From NCBI GenBank assembly GCA_965214915.1, contig CBDCCP010000001.1:930001-994000 (forward strand): a DNA stretch of 64,000 nucleotides, in the 5' to 3' direction. Numbering within the stretch: position 1 is the stretch's first letter; each line of letters begins with the position of its first letter. Position numbers and translations under genes: made by a program. This DNA is from CATQHP01 sp965214915. GTDB taxonomy: Bacteria; Acidobacteriota; Terriglobia; Bryobacterales; UBA6623. Positions 54,723-63,756 of the stretch are shown in pieces. Below the pieces are notes generated by a model. It was not told the origin of the DNA. It searched no databases and saw nothing but the letters and a program-made list of their open reading frames with translations.

Positions 54723-57110
54723 ATGAAGCGGAAGATGCTGCATTGGCGGGCGCCATGTTGGATCGCAACCCTCCTCGCCGCGGCGGCGGCGCACGCGGCC
54801 GACGGCGGTCAGGCCCTCCCCCAACGCATGCAGCCGCTGCTGGAGCGGTACTGCTACCGCTGCCACGGCCCGGCAACGCAAACCGCCGGGATCGACTTTG
54901 CGGCTTTCCGCGACCGGCAGTCCATTCTGGAGAAGCGCAGGCTCTTCGTCCGGGCGCTCGAGTTGGTCCGCTCGCGCGAGATGCCGGCGGCGGGTCCGCT
55001 GCCCAGCGAGGCGGAACGCCTGGAGTTGGCCGCGGCTATCGACGAAGCGGTCAATCGGCTCGATTGGGACAAGATCGAAAACCCCGGCAACGAGACTATC
55101 CCGCGGCTGACGGCGGCCGAGTATAACAACACGATTCGCGAGCTCACCGGCCTCGACCTTCGTCCGGCCGACCGTTTCCCCGCCGACGGCGCGGGGCCGA
55201 GCGGTTTCACCACCGACCGCGACGGTCTCTTTATCTCGCCGTTGCTGATGGAGCGCTATCTCCAAGCCGCGGAGCGCATCGTCGAAACGCTGATCGCCGC
55301 GCGCCAGCCGGCCTCGCTCGAACGGCGCATCGAAGTCGAGACGATGTACGACACCGAGCGCAACACCCCGAAAACCGACTACGGCTACAAGATTTGGAAA
55401 TTCCAGGACACGCTTTACCGCTATGTCCGTTTCCCGCGCTTCGGCCGCTATGCCTTCCGCGTGCGCGCCTGGGGCGAATCGGAAAACCGCGGCGAGCAGC
55501 CGGGGCTGACGCTGCGCGTCGCCAACCGCATCGTCGGCAAGACCACGGTTTTGGCCACTGAAGACGATCCCGCAATCTACGCCTTCCACGCCAACGTCCC
55601 GCCCGGCAATCACCGCGTCTCGCTGCACTGGCATAAGGTCCGGACGGCGGCGGGCAATGCGCTGCAGGAAAAGCTGATTGCCGAAAAAGAAGCCCGCGAA
55701 GCCGCGCTGCTCGCCCGCGGCGAAAAACCGCGGCGCAACGGCAGAGCGGTCCAATTGGCGCTCGATTGGATAGACATCCGCGACGATTTCACAACAGGCC
55801 AGGACGGCTCGCGCGTCTTCATTGCGCAACCGACCGCGCGCCGGCCGCCGGCCGAAGCCGCGAAGACGATCTTCGAATCCTTTGCCTCGCGCGCCTACCG
55901 CCGCCCGGTCAAGCTCGCGGAGCTCGACTATCTTCTAGGCCGGTTCCGGCAGGCCGAAAAACACGGCGAATCCTTTGAACGCGCTGTCGGCCAAGGTCTG
56001 AAAGCGGTGCTTGTCAGCCCGAATTTCCTCTTCCGGCCCGAGCAAAGCGACGCCGGAAAAGACCGCCTGCTGGACGCTTACGAGTTGGCTTCGCGCCTCT
56101 CCTACTTCCTCTGGCTTTCGCCGCCCGATGCCGAACTGACGCGCCGCGCAAGCGACGGAAGCTTGCTTGACCGGGAGACGCGGCAAGCTCAGGTCAAGCG
56201 CATGCTCGCCGACCCGCGCGCCGAGCGCTTCTTCGACGCTTTCGCCGGACAATGGCTCGGCTATCGCGAGTTGGGCAAAAGCGCTGTCCCCGACAAGGCG
56301 ACCTTCGATGCTTTCACCGTAACGCTGATGGAGGCCATGAAAGATGAGGGCCGCCTCTTCTTCGGGGGCTTGGTGCGCGATGACCGCAGCCTGCTCGAAC
56401 TGCTCGACGCCGACTATGCCTACCTCAACGAAGAACTGGCCGGACACTACGGAATCTCCGGCGTGACGGGCGCGGAAATGCGCCGCGTCGCGTTGGGCGA
56501 AGCCAAGCGCGGCGGCGTCCTCGGCTGGGGGGCCGTGCTCACGGCGACCTCGACTCCGCTGCGGACAAGCCCCGTCATCCGCGGCAAATGGGTGTTGGAG
56601 ACGCTGTTCGGCGAACAGTTGCCGCCGCCGCCGCCCGATGCCGGGGAGCTTGCGCAAGAAGACGGGCAGACAGCGGGGCAAACGGTGCGCCGGCGCCTGG
56701 AGCGGCACCGCAACGACCCCGAGTGCGCCGCCTGCCATAACCGCATCGATCCCTTGGGCTTCGCTCTCGAAAACTACGACGCCATCGGCCGTTGGCGGGA
56801 TGAAGAAAACGGTCTGGCCGTCGACGTCTCGGGCGTCCTGCCGACGGGGCAGCGCTTCGACGGCGTCGACCAACTCAAAGATATCCTGCTGGCGCAGAAA
56901 GAACGCTTCGCGAAAACCGTCGTCGAGCGGATGCTCGCCTTCGCCCTCGGACGCAAGCTCGAGTACTACGATGAGCCCGCGGTGCGCAAAATCGTTGCCG
57001 ACGTCATTGCTGCGGATTACAAGATCGGCAAGGTAATCGAGGGCGTTGCCGCCTGCTATCCCTTCCGCTACCGCCGCGCCGATACCCCCGGGAAGAATCT
57101 GCGAGAATGA
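54723..57110 (+). CDS. DUF1592/DUF1588/DUF1585 planctomycete-type cytochrome c protein
   Basis: A 795-residue exported protein with a signal peptide (about residues 1-26). An N-terminal c-type haem site is CYRCH (Cys44, Cys47, His48). Recognisable modules follow: RLTAAEYNNTIRELTGLDLRPADRFPADG (DUF1587), a beta-domain, SFASRAYRRPVKLAELDYLL (DUF1595), AYELASRLSYFLWLSPPD (DUF1592), RGGVLGWGAVLTATSTPLRTSPVIRGKWVLETLFGE and CAACHNRIDPLGFALENYD (DUF1588, second haem site, Cys668/Cys671/His672), then a C-terminal DUF1585. The usual DUF1552 partner gene is absent. The start is preceded by a TAG-rich box with no ribosome site. Confidence 0.88.
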   Translation: MKRKMLHWRAPCWIATLLAAAAAHAADGGQALPQRMQPLLERYCYRCHGPATQTAGIDFAAFRDRQSILEKRRLFVRALELVRSREMPAAGPLPSEAERLELAAAIDEAVNRLDWDKIENPGNETIPRLTAAEYNNTIRELTGLDLRPADRFPADGAGPSGFTTDRDGLFISPLLMERYLQAAERIVETLIAARQPASLERRIEVETMYDTERNTPKTDYGYKIWKFQDTLYRYVRFPRFGRYAFRVRAWGESENRGEQPGLTLRVANRIVGKTTVLATEDDPAIYAFHANVPPGNHRVSLHWHKVRTAAGNALQEKLIAEKEAREAALLARGEKPRRNGRAVQLALDWIDIRDDFTTGQDGSRVFIAQPTARRPPAEAAKTIFESFASRAYRRPVKLAELDYLLGRFRQAEKHGESFERAVGQGLKAVLVSPNFLFRPEQSDAGKDRLLDAYELASRLSYFLWLSPPDAELTRRASDGSLLDRETRQAQVKRMLADPRAERFFDAFAGQWLGYRELGKSAVPDKATFDAFTVTLMEAMKDEGRLFFGGLVRDDRSLLELLDADYAYLNEELAGHYGISGVTGAEMRRVALGEAKRGGVLGWGAVLTATSTPLRTSPVIRGKWVLETLFGEQLPPPPPDAGELAQEDGQTAGQTVRRRLERHRNDPECAACHNRIDPLGFALENYDAIGRWRDEENGLAVDVSGVLPTGQRFDGVDQLKDILLAQKERFAKTVVERMLAFALGRKLEYYDEPAVRKIVADVIAADYKIGKVIEGVAACYPFRYRRADTPGKNLRE

Positions 57111-57117
57111 GCTTGCC

Positions 57118-58287
57118 ATGAAACGCCGCGAGTTCCTACAGGCCGGCGCCGCCTCGGCGGCTCTGCTGCCGGCGCCGAGAGCATTGGGCGCCAACGACCG
57201 CATCCGCACGGCGCTGATCGGCGCCGGGGGGCGCGGCCGGTCGATCGCCCGCTGGGTCAAGGAAATGCCGCACGCGGAAGTCGCCGCTGTTGCTGATCTC
57301 TATACGCCCCGGCGCGACCAAGCGGTCGAGCAGCTCGGCAAGCCGTGCAAGCCCGTCAAGCATTACAAGCAAATCCTCGACGACAAAACCATCGACGGCG
57401 TGCTCATCGGCGCGCCCGACCACTGGCACGTGCCGCTCACTCTGGAAGCCGTCGCTGCAGGCAAGGACGTCTATTGCGAAAAGCCGATCACGCAAAACGC
57501 CGCCGAGGGCGAAAAGCTGCTGCAAGGGGTCGAATCTTCCAAGCAAATCGTCCAGACCGGCACGCAGCAGCGCAGTTGGGACCACTTCATCCACGCCAAG
57601 GACGTCATTCAATCCGGCGCGCTCGGGCGGATCACGTTCGTGGAATGCTACTGGTACCAGAACTACCGGGTCAGCAAGAAGATCGAGAAGTTCGACACCG
57701 CGAAGCTCGATTGGGACCTTTGGCTCGGTGACCGCAAGAAGCAGCCGTTCGACCCGATGAAGTTCCGGCGCTGGCGCTTTTTCTGGGATTTCGGAGGCGG
57801 CGTCTTTACCGACCTGCTTACCCATTGGATCGACACGATTCAATGGATCATGGACAGCCCGGCGCCCAAGACCGTGCAGGCTTCCGGCACGACGCACTTT
57901 CAGGACTGGGTCGAGACGCCCGACACCGTTGTCGGCACGATGCTGTACCCGAAAAACTTCACCGTGCTGTATCACAGCTCGATGATCGGCTCGCTGGAAG
58001 GAGGCGGCATCGTTTTTCGCGGCGAAAAGGCCATGTTGAAGCTGACGCGCGACGGCTTCGCGCTTTACCCGGAAGGCATTATCGAACCGGAGATCACCCG
58101 CCTGCCGAAAGCGCAAATTCAAGTGCGCCGCAGCGGCGACGGAACCCGCACGAACGTCGCCGACTGGCTCGACTGCATGCGCTCGCGCCGGCAGCCCAAT
58201 GCGCCCGCCCGCGCCGGCGTCGAGGCGGCCCATACCGCGCACCTGTGCAATCGGGCGATGCTCGAGAAGCGTATCGTTACCGTGTAG
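57118..58287 (+). CDS. Gfo/Idh/MocA-family oxidoreductase with Tat-like leader
   Basis: A 389-residue NAD(P)-dependent oxidoreductase. MKRREFLQAGAASAALLP is a Tat-like leader. The Rossmann fold begins TALIGAGGRGRSIARWV, and the family's EKP motif is VYCEKPITQ (Lys122). The catalytic HxxxH-type region is LLTHWIDTIQWIMD, where the His acts as acid-base. It starts 7 nt after the DUF1592 stop, strongly suggesting co-transcription. Such exported Gfo/Idh proteins occur with TIM-barrel isomerases and DUF1080 proteins in keto-sugar pathways; the exact reaction is unknown. Confidence 0.88.
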   Translation: MKRREFLQAGAASAALLPAPRALGANDRIRTALIGAGGRGRSIARWVKEMPHAEVAAVADLYTPRRDQAVEQLGKPCKPVKHYKQILDDKTIDGVLIGAPDHWHVPLTLEAVAAGKDVYCEKPITQNAAEGEKLLQGVESSKQIVQTGTQQRSWDHFIHAKDVIQSGALGRITFVECYWYQNYRVSKKIEKFDTAKLDWDLWLGDRKKQPFDPMKFRRWRFFWDFGGGVFTDLLTHWIDTIQWIMDSPAPKTVQASGTTHFQDWVETPDTVVGTMLYPKNFTVLYHSSMIGSLEGGGIVFRGEKAMLKLTRDGFALYPEGIIEPEITRLPKAQIQVRRSGDGTRTNVADWLDCMRSRRQPNAPARAGVEAAHTAHLCNRAMLEKRIVTV

Positions 58288-58320
58288 CCGGCGGGCGCCG
58301 CGGATATCCTGAAAGGAAAT

Positions 58321-58773
58321 ATGCTCAAAGTCGGAGACCCCGCCCCCGATTTCACCGCCGAGACCGACGGCGGGGGCACAATTGCGCTCAAGGATCTGCG
58401 GGGCAAGAATGTCGTGTTGTATTTCTATCCCAAAGACAACACGCCCGGCTGCACCCTCGAAGCGTGCGCTTTTCGCGACGCCGAACCGGAGTTTTCCGCG
58501 AAAGGCGCAGTCGTGCTTGGCGTCAGCCCCGACAGCGTGAAATCGCACGACAAATTCAAGGCGCGGTTCACACTGCCGTTCCGCCTGATAAGCGACCCCG
58601 ACCACGTTCTCGCGGAGGCGTACGGGGCTTGGCGGGAGAAATCGCTGTTCGGCCGCAAGTACATGGGGATTGTCCGCTCGACCTTCGTGATCGACGCCGA
58701 GGGCAAGGTGGCGGAGGTGTACGACAAGGTCAAGGTCAAAGGCCACGCCGCCGCTTTGCTCGCGAACCTTTAG
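58321..58773 (+). CDS. bcp: Thioredoxin-dependent peroxiredoxin (Bcp/PrxQ)
   Basis: A 150-residue PrxQ-type thiol peroxidase that reduces H2O2 and organic peroxides using thioredoxin. FYPKDNTPGCTLEACAFRD holds the peroxidatic Cys44 and resolving Cys49, the atypical 2-Cys arrangement of PrxQ. GVSPDSVKSHDKFKARFTLPF and SLFGRKYMGIVRSTFVID complete the thioredoxin fold. GGAAA lies just before the ATG. It follows the oxidoreductase by 33 nt. Confidence 0.93.
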   Translation: MLKVGDPAPDFTAETDGGGTIALKDLRGKNVVLYFYPKDNTPGCTLEACAFRDAEPEFSAKGAVVLGVSPDSVKSHDKFKARFTLPFRLISDPDHVLAEAYGAWREKSLFGRKYMGIVRSTFVIDAEGKVAEVYDKVKVKGHAAALLANL

Positions 58774-58822
58774 GGGCGCCGCGGCCCGCTCGATTCCCGC
58801 CGCGCAGGATGTTTGAATTTTC

Positions 58823-59617
58823 ATGCCCGACGCAGCGCACGAACCGCCTCTGCTCGATTTCCGCAACATCACCGTTTACCGCGGCGGGAACATCGCGCTG
58901 AACGGGCTTTCGCTGACGATTCCGGCCGGGCAGCATGTAGCGATCGTCGGCCCCAACGGCTCGGGCAAATCGACGCTGATCCGCACCGTCATGCGCTACA
59001 ACCACCCGGTCAAGCGCTACAAGCCGGTGATGAATCTTTTCGGGCGTTCGGACTGGCGCGTCCAGAACATGCGCGGGCTGTTGGGCATCGTCTCCAACGA
59101 CATGGTTCGCGCCTGCTCGCGCTCCGCCACCGGACGCAGCGTCGTGCTTTCCGGTTTTTTTTCGAGCTTCGAGCTCTGGCCGCAGCACCGCGTCAGCCCC
59201 GAGATGGAAGCCCGCGGCGAAGAGGCGCTGCGGCTGATGGAGGCCGAGCGCTTGCGCGATAAGCCCGTGGACGAGATGTCGTCGGGCGAGGCGAAACGGA
59301 TCGTCATCGGACGCGCGCTCGTCAATCGGCCCCGCGCGCTGCTGCTCGACGAGCCATCGAACAGCCTCGACCTGCGCTCGATGGCGGAACTGCGCAAGAC
59401 GCTGCGTAAAGTCGCCGCGGCCGGGACCTCGCTCATCTTCGTCACGCACTGCCTGCCGGACATCCTGCCGGAAGTTTCGCGCATCGTCCTGCTCAAAGAC
59501 GGCCGGGTCTTCGCCGACGGAACGAAGGAGGAGCTGCTCAACTCGGCCGTCCTCTCCGCCCTATTCGGCCTGCCCGTCCGGGTCAGCGAACAGGCCGGCT
59601 ACTACACCTGTTGGTGA
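58823..59617 (+). CDS. ABC transporter ATP-binding protein, stand-alone
   Basis: A 264-residue ABC ATPase. Walker A is GPNGSGKST (Lys49), the signature is MSSGEAKRIVIGRAL (a SSGEAKR variant of LSGGQ), Walker B is ALLLDEP, and the H-loop is IFVTHCLPDI. The Q-loop region is altered (VSNDMVRACSRS). The wording is like ModF/PhrA-type ATPases. No permease gene is adjacent, so it may serve a non-transport role or a distant partner. It is 49 nt after bcp. Confidence 0.88.
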   Translation: MPDAAHEPPLLDFRNITVYRGGNIALNGLSLTIPAGQHVAIVGPNGSGKSTLIRTVMRYNHPVKRYKPVMNLFGRSDWRVQNMRGLLGIVSNDMVRACSRSATGRSVVLSGFFSSFELWPQHRVSPEMEARGEEALRLMEAERLRDKPVDEMSSGEAKRIVIGRALVNRPRALLLDEPSNSLDLRSMAELRKTLRKVAAAGTSLIFVTHCLPDILPEVSRIVLLKDGRVFADGTKEELLNSAVLSALFGLPVRVSEQAGYYTCW

Positions 59618-59624
59618 GGCTGCG

Positions 59625-59647
59625 CACGGCGCTTTCACCGCGGACTG
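59625..59647. repeat. Dispersed repeat, copy C (core only)
   Basis: A 23-bp core, on the minus strand CAGTCCGCGGTGAAAGCGCC plus GTG. It differs at two positions from the copy at 22779-22801 and at two positions from the copy at 52710-52732. It spans the stop codon of the alpha/beta hydrolase gene and the short gap to the ABC ATPase gene. Confidence 0.55.
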
Positions 59648-60600
59648 CCGGCCCCCGACCGCGCCGACTCCACTACGCGGCGAATCGCATCCACCACCAA
59701 CTCAGGCCGGTCGTGCTGAATAAAATGACCGGCGTTCTCGGCGATTTGCCATTCGCCGGCCGCGGACAACCCGCTCAGCTTCTCCTGCATGGCATGCCAA
59801 AACTCCGCCCGCCGCCGGCCTTCGGTCAAAACAACGAGCGGTTTGCCTCCAAGTTTCGGCGGCTCCGCGGCGGCTTCTTGCAAGCTCTCGCGAAGCCCCG
59901 CCAACTCCGCCGCCATGGCCCGTAGAGACCGCGTCGTCAGCAGCAATTCCTCCTCCATCGCGTGCGCCGCCGCATCGCGGGACTGCGGGCTGCCGGCGGG
60001 TACGGGCATATGCATAAAGAAACGGGGAATTCCCAGCGGCGCCAGAATGCGCGCGCCGCTGGCCAGAACGTCCATGCGCTCAAGCTCTGCCGTGCGCAGG
60101 GCCTGGTCGGGATGAGCGGAATCGATCAGCACCATGCCGGCGGCTTCATGCGGAAATCGACCGGCGTAGAGCTGCACGACCAGACCGCCGAACGAGTGCC
60201 CCACAAGAACGTAAGGCGGTTCGATGCCGGCATTTTGCAGGAGAAGCCGCAATTCCCGGACGATGTTGCCGGCCGTTCGAGGCGGCGGGGCGGCTTCGCT
60301 CCATCCGTATCCCGCCCTGTCGTACGCGCAGACTCTGGCGAATTCCGCGATATCCGCGATAATCGACGCCCATGTGAGCGAATTGTCCGGAAGGCCCGCC
60401 TCGAGAACGACGGTAGGGCCCCCCGCTCCCGCGCAAAGCAGATGCACCCGGCGTCCGTCAACGTCGACCCATTTGCCGGGCGCGGAGGCGCCGCGCAAGG
60501 CGAGATGAGAGAGAACCCCCTGCACAACCGCCCCCGACGCAAGCGCGAGGAGCAGCGCCCCGCCGCCCCACAGGCAAACGCGCGTCAGGAACTTTCTCAT
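59635..60600 (-). CDS. Alpha/beta hydrolase with N-terminal membrane anchor
   Basis: A 321-residue alpha/beta hydrolase. Residues 8-30 form a membrane anchor or signal. The catalytic elbow is VGHSFGG (Ser136), DRAGYGWSEAAPPPRT is the oxyanion or cap region, an Asp in LVVLTEGRR is nearby, and the general-base His lies in IAENAGHFIQHDRPELV. Similar proteins are broad-spectrum esterases; substrate unknown. The ATG is preceded by TATTAT (60607-60612) only 6 nt away, so the mRNA is probably leaderless. It is divergent from the large PHP-domain gene. Confidence 0.85.
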   Translation of the reverse strand: MRKFLTRVCLWGGGALLLALASGAVVQGVLSHLALRGASAPGKWVDVDGRRVHLLCAGAGGPTVVLEAGLPDNSLTWASIIADIAEFARVCAYDRAGYGWSEAAPPPRTAGNIVRELRLLLQNAGIEPPYVLVGHSFGGLVVQLYAGRFPHEAAGMVLIDSAHPDQALRTAELERMDVLASGARILAPLGIPRFFMHMPVPAGSPQSRDAAAHAMEEELLLTTRSLRAMAAELAGLRESLQEAAAEPPKLGGKPLVVLTEGRRRAEFWHAMQEKLSGLSAAGEWQIAENAGHFIQHDRPELVVDAIRRVVESARSGAGSPR

Positions 60601-60606
60601 AGAAAG

Positions 60607-60612
60607 ATAATA
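60607..60612 (-). promoter_or_regulatory. TATTAT -10 box abutting the alpha/beta hydrolase start
   Basis: On the minus strand TATTAT is followed by 6 nt and then the ATG, the spacing expected for a transcript that begins at the start codon. No -35 is obvious. Its divergent partner TACAAT lies 63 bp away. Confidence 0.45.
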
Positions 60613-60675
60613 GACAACGCGACCGCCCGCAACGCGACCGCCCGGTTTGTTCCCGCCGAGGGCGCGGCCGGCTAC

Positions 60676-60681
60676 TACAAT
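60676..60681 (+). promoter_or_regulatory. TACAAT -10 box abutting the PHP-domain gene start
   Basis: TACAAT is followed by 8 nt and then the ATG of the large exported protein, again implying a leaderless or near-leaderless mRNA. No ribosome-binding site is present between box and start codon. Confidence 0.45.
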
Positions 60682-60689
60682 TATCGGTA

Positions 60690-63539
60690 ATGTCACGCAG
60701 GTTCTTATGGTCGGCGGCGCTCCCGCTCGCCGCAGTTGCGATCTATCTGGCGGCGGGGCCGGCGCGTTCGGTCCGCGCGCAGGAGGACCCGCTGCCGGCG
60801 GTGGAGATGGCAGCCGGTATCCGCGTCGTCCTCGGCCTCGGCGACGCGGAACCGACCGATTGGAGCGGATCGGTCGAAGACAACGTGCGCGCACTCGTCG
60901 GCGGCCGGCGGGAAAGCAGAAGCTGGAAACTGGAAAGCAAGTCGTCTCCGCTCAAGCTTGCGGGCGGCGGCAAGGCGCCGCGGGTTCTCCCCGCTTCTCT
61001 GCTTTTTGTGTCGCGAGCCTTCCCGGAAACGCTGCGGGCGCGCACGGCCCAGGGAGAGTTTTCCTTCGATCCGGACGATGTCCGACTCGGAGTCGATATG
61101 GAACGGCTCGACGGCCGCGTGCGCCTGGAGCGCCGGGCGCCGGCCGTGAGAATCGGCCGCACCGGCGTTGAGGAAGATTTCGTTGCGGCCGCCGCCGGCG
61201 CGGACGGCGCATTGTGGCTGGCCTACACGGTTTACGAAAGCGGCCGCGCCCTCGATGCCGCCGCGGCGCTCGACGGCTCTTTCGACTCGGTGGAGTTCGA
61301 CGGCAACGGCGACCGGGTGATGCTGGCCAAACGGACCGGCGGGAGCTGGGTCTCGGTCGGCCAAGCGTCCTCCGGCTTGGGCGATGTCTGGCAACCGGCG
61401 ATCTCCGTGACGGAAAAAGGAATTCGCGTCGTCTGGTGCGAGCAGCGCAACGGCAATTGGGATCTCTTTTCCAGGATTTACGACCCCGAAGCCCAAGCTT
61501 TCCAGGCCGAGCGGCGTCTCACCCGGGATCCCGGCGCGGACATCAACGTCGCCGTCGCCGGAGAATACATGGCTTGGCAGGCCCGCCGCGGAGACGACTT
61601 CGATATCTTCGCGGCCAAAATCGGCGAAGCCCCGCTGCGCGTCTCCACCAGCGGGGCCAACGACTGGCGGCCTGCCATCGCGGTCGATTCTACCGGCGCG
61701 GCGTGGATCGCCTGGGATACCTACGACGCCGGCGACTACGACGTTTTCCTGCGCAAGCTCGACGGAGGGCAGTTGGGCAAGCCCATAGCCGTAGCCGCCT
61801 CGCCGCGCTTCGAAGCCCGCGCTTCCGTCGCCGTGGACGATCGGGACCGCGTCTGGACGGCGTTCGAAGACGCCGGCCCCGGCTGGGGCAAAGACTACGG
61901 CGACCGCTGGCCGGGCCGCCGGGCGGTTCCGTTCTACGCGGAGCGCAACATTCTCGTCCGCGTATGGGACGGACGCCTGCGCGCGACGGCCTCCCGGTTT
62001 CGCGCCCCGACCGTCGATTATTTTTCCGACGACCCGCGCATCGCCACTGCCCAACGGCACAAGATCGGCATTCCCGTCATGCAGATCGACGCCCGGGGCC
62101 GCCCCTGGCTGTTCTATCGCAAGCATCCCTCGCAAACCGGCGTCGGCGAAGTCTGGTCCAGTTACGCCGCCTACTACGAGGGTGAGCGCTGGTCGTCGCC
62201 CATCGCGTTGCCGGCGTCGCGTCACCTGCTCGACCGTCGCCCGAGCGTCGTCCCGCGCGAAGACGGCTCGCTGCACGCGGTTTATTCTTCCGACAAGCGG
62301 CAATCCGCCGTCCGTAACCGCGAAGACAGCGACATCTTCCACGCTACGCTCGCGCTACCGGACCCGCCCGAGCCGGCGGTTCTAAAGGAAATCGATGCGC
62401 AAGAGCCGCGCACCGCTCCGCGCCCCGTTCATCCCAACGAAGCCGCGGACATCGCCCGTATGCGCGCCGCCCGCATCGAGGTCGGCGGCAAGCAACTCCA
62501 ATACCTGCGCGGCGAGTTCCACCGCCACACCGAGTTTTCCGCGCACCGCGACTGGGACGGCCCCTTCGAGGAGGTGTGGCGCTACGCGCTCGATGTCGCC
62601 GACATGGACTGGATCGGCCCCGGCGACCACGACTTCGCCGTCGGTCAGGACTACCTCTGGTGGCTGCAGCAGAAAATCACCGATATGTACCACTTGCCGG
62701 GCAAATTCAACGGCATGTACAGCTACGAGCGAAGCGCCCGCTACCCCAGCGGCCACCGCAACGTGATCTTCCCGCGCCGGGGCATCCGCCCGCTGCCGCG
62801 CTCCAACGACAAGGAGTACAACGAGGGAACCGAGCAAGACGGCTCCGCGGACATCGAGAATCTCTATGCGTATCTCAAACGCTTCGGCGCGATCTGCTCG
62901 TCGCACACCTCGGCCACGAACATGGGCACCGATTGGCGCGACAACGACCCCGAGGTCGAGCCCGTAGTCGAGATCTTTCAAGGCCACCGCCAGAACTACG
63001 AAGAAACCAACGCGCCGCTGGCCGCGCGCGGGCCCGACGACACGATCCAGGGTTACCGCCCCAAGGGTTTCGTTTGGGAGGCGTTCAAGAAAGGCCGCAG
63101 ACTGGGATTTCAGGCGTCGAGCGATCACATCTCGACGCACATCAGCTACGCGGTCGTCATCGCCGAGGAAAACTCCCGCAAGGGAATCCTCGACGCTTTC
63201 AAGAAACGCCGCTCCTACGCCGCGAACGACAACATCCTGCTCGACGTGCGCTCCGGCGATTTCATGATGGGCGACGAGTTCTTATCGACCGAGGCGCCGC
63301 GGCTGGAGATCAGAGCCACGGGCACGACGCCGATCGACCGCGTGGATATCGTCCGCCAAGTCGGCGCCGCAACCCCGGAATACGTCGCCTCGTTCGAGCC
63401 GCGCAAGCAGACCGTCGATATCGACTGGTCCGATCCGGTCGCCGTTGCGGGGCAGGTCAACATGTACTACGTGCGCCTGCGGCAGCGCAACGAAGCGCTG
63501 GCCTGGGCCAGCCCGCTGTGGATCGAGTACAAACCTTGA
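60690..63539 (+). CDS. Large exported protein: beta-propeller-like domain fused to a PHP-type metal-dependent hydrolase domain
   Basis: A 949-residue exported protein with a signal peptide (about residues 1-30). Residues about 170-560 repeat units such as GDVWQPAISVTEKGIRVVW, NDWRPAIAVDSTGAAWIAWDTYD and EARASVAVDDRDRVWTAFED, a sialidase- or propeller-like fold. Residues about 605-850 look like a polymerase-and-histidinol-phosphatase domain: EFHRHTEFSAHRDWDG (His611, His613), GPGDHDFAV (Asp646, His647, Asp648), CSSHTSATN (His739) and SSDHISTH (Asp812, His813). A C-terminal beta-sandwich ends it. DUF3604-like proteins share the C-terminal half. Substrate unknown; the fusion is uncommon. Confidence 0.75.
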   Translation: MSRRFLWSAALPLAAVAIYLAAGPARSVRAQEDPLPAVEMAAGIRVVLGLGDAEPTDWSGSVEDNVRALVGGRRESRSWKLESKSSPLKLAGGGKAPRVLPASLLFVSRAFPETLRARTAQGEFSFDPDDVRLGVDMERLDGRVRLERRAPAVRIGRTGVEEDFVAAAAGADGALWLAYTVYESGRALDAAAALDGSFDSVEFDGNGDRVMLAKRTGGSWVSVGQASSGLGDVWQPAISVTEKGIRVVWCEQRNGNWDLFSRIYDPEAQAFQAERRLTRDPGADINVAVAGEYMAWQARRGDDFDIFAAKIGEAPLRVSTSGANDWRPAIAVDSTGAAWIAWDTYDAGDYDVFLRKLDGGQLGKPIAVAASPRFEARASVAVDDRDRVWTAFEDAGPGWGKDYGDRWPGRRAVPFYAERNILVRVWDGRLRATASRFRAPTVDYFSDDPRIATAQRHKIGIPVMQIDARGRPWLFYRKHPSQTGVGEVWSSYAAYYEGERWSSPIALPASRHLLDRRPSVVPREDGSLHAVYSSDKRQSAVRNREDSDIFHATLALPDPPEPAVLKEIDAQEPRTAPRPVHPNEAADIARMRAARIEVGGKQLQYLRGEFHRHTEFSAHRDWDGPFEEVWRYALDVADMDWIGPGDHDFAVGQDYLWWLQQKITDMYHLPGKFNGMYSYERSARYPSGHRNVIFPRRGIRPLPRSNDKEYNEGTEQDGSADIENLYAYLKRFGAICSSHTSATNMGTDWRDNDPEVEPVVEIFQGHRQNYEETNAPLAARGPDDTIQGYRPKGFVWEAFKKGRRLGFQASSDHISTHISYAVVIAEENSRKGILDAFKKRRSYAANDNILLDVRSGDFMMGDEFLSTEAPRLEIRATGTTPIDRVDIVRQVGAATPEYVASFEPRKQTVDIDWSDPVAVAGQVNMYYVRLRQRNEALAWASPLWIEYKP

Positions 63540-63542
63540 CGA

Positions 63543-63728
63543 TCACCCGTGATCCTGGGCGGGAGCGCTGCCGATCCGGAACATGGACGCGCCTTCGACC
63601 AACCCCTCGACGCGCGCAAGGCGGGTTTCAAGATTGCCCAGCCGGCCACCGATCCACAGAGAAGCCATCGGGATGGACGCCATGATCGCAACACCCACGC
63701 TCAAGATGCCGATAAGTTCCGCGCTCAT
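63543..63728 (-). CDS. Small single-pass membrane protein
   Basis: A 61-residue protein. MSAELIGILSVGVAIMASIP and the following residues form one transmembrane helix, then RLGNLETRLARVEGLVEGA, a short amphipathic or coiled-coil segment. Such small proteins are usually hypothetical; phage holin-like and hemolysin XhlA-like proteins share this layout. It lies in the 28-nt-spaced slot downstream of pyrD. No strong ribosome site is visible. Confidence 0.5.
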   Translation of the reverse strand: MSAELIGILSVGVAIMASIPMASLWIGGRLGNLETRLARVEGLVEGASMFRIGSAPAQDHG

Positions 63729-63756
63729 GCCGTGAGTATGGCGCGGGCAGGCGCGC

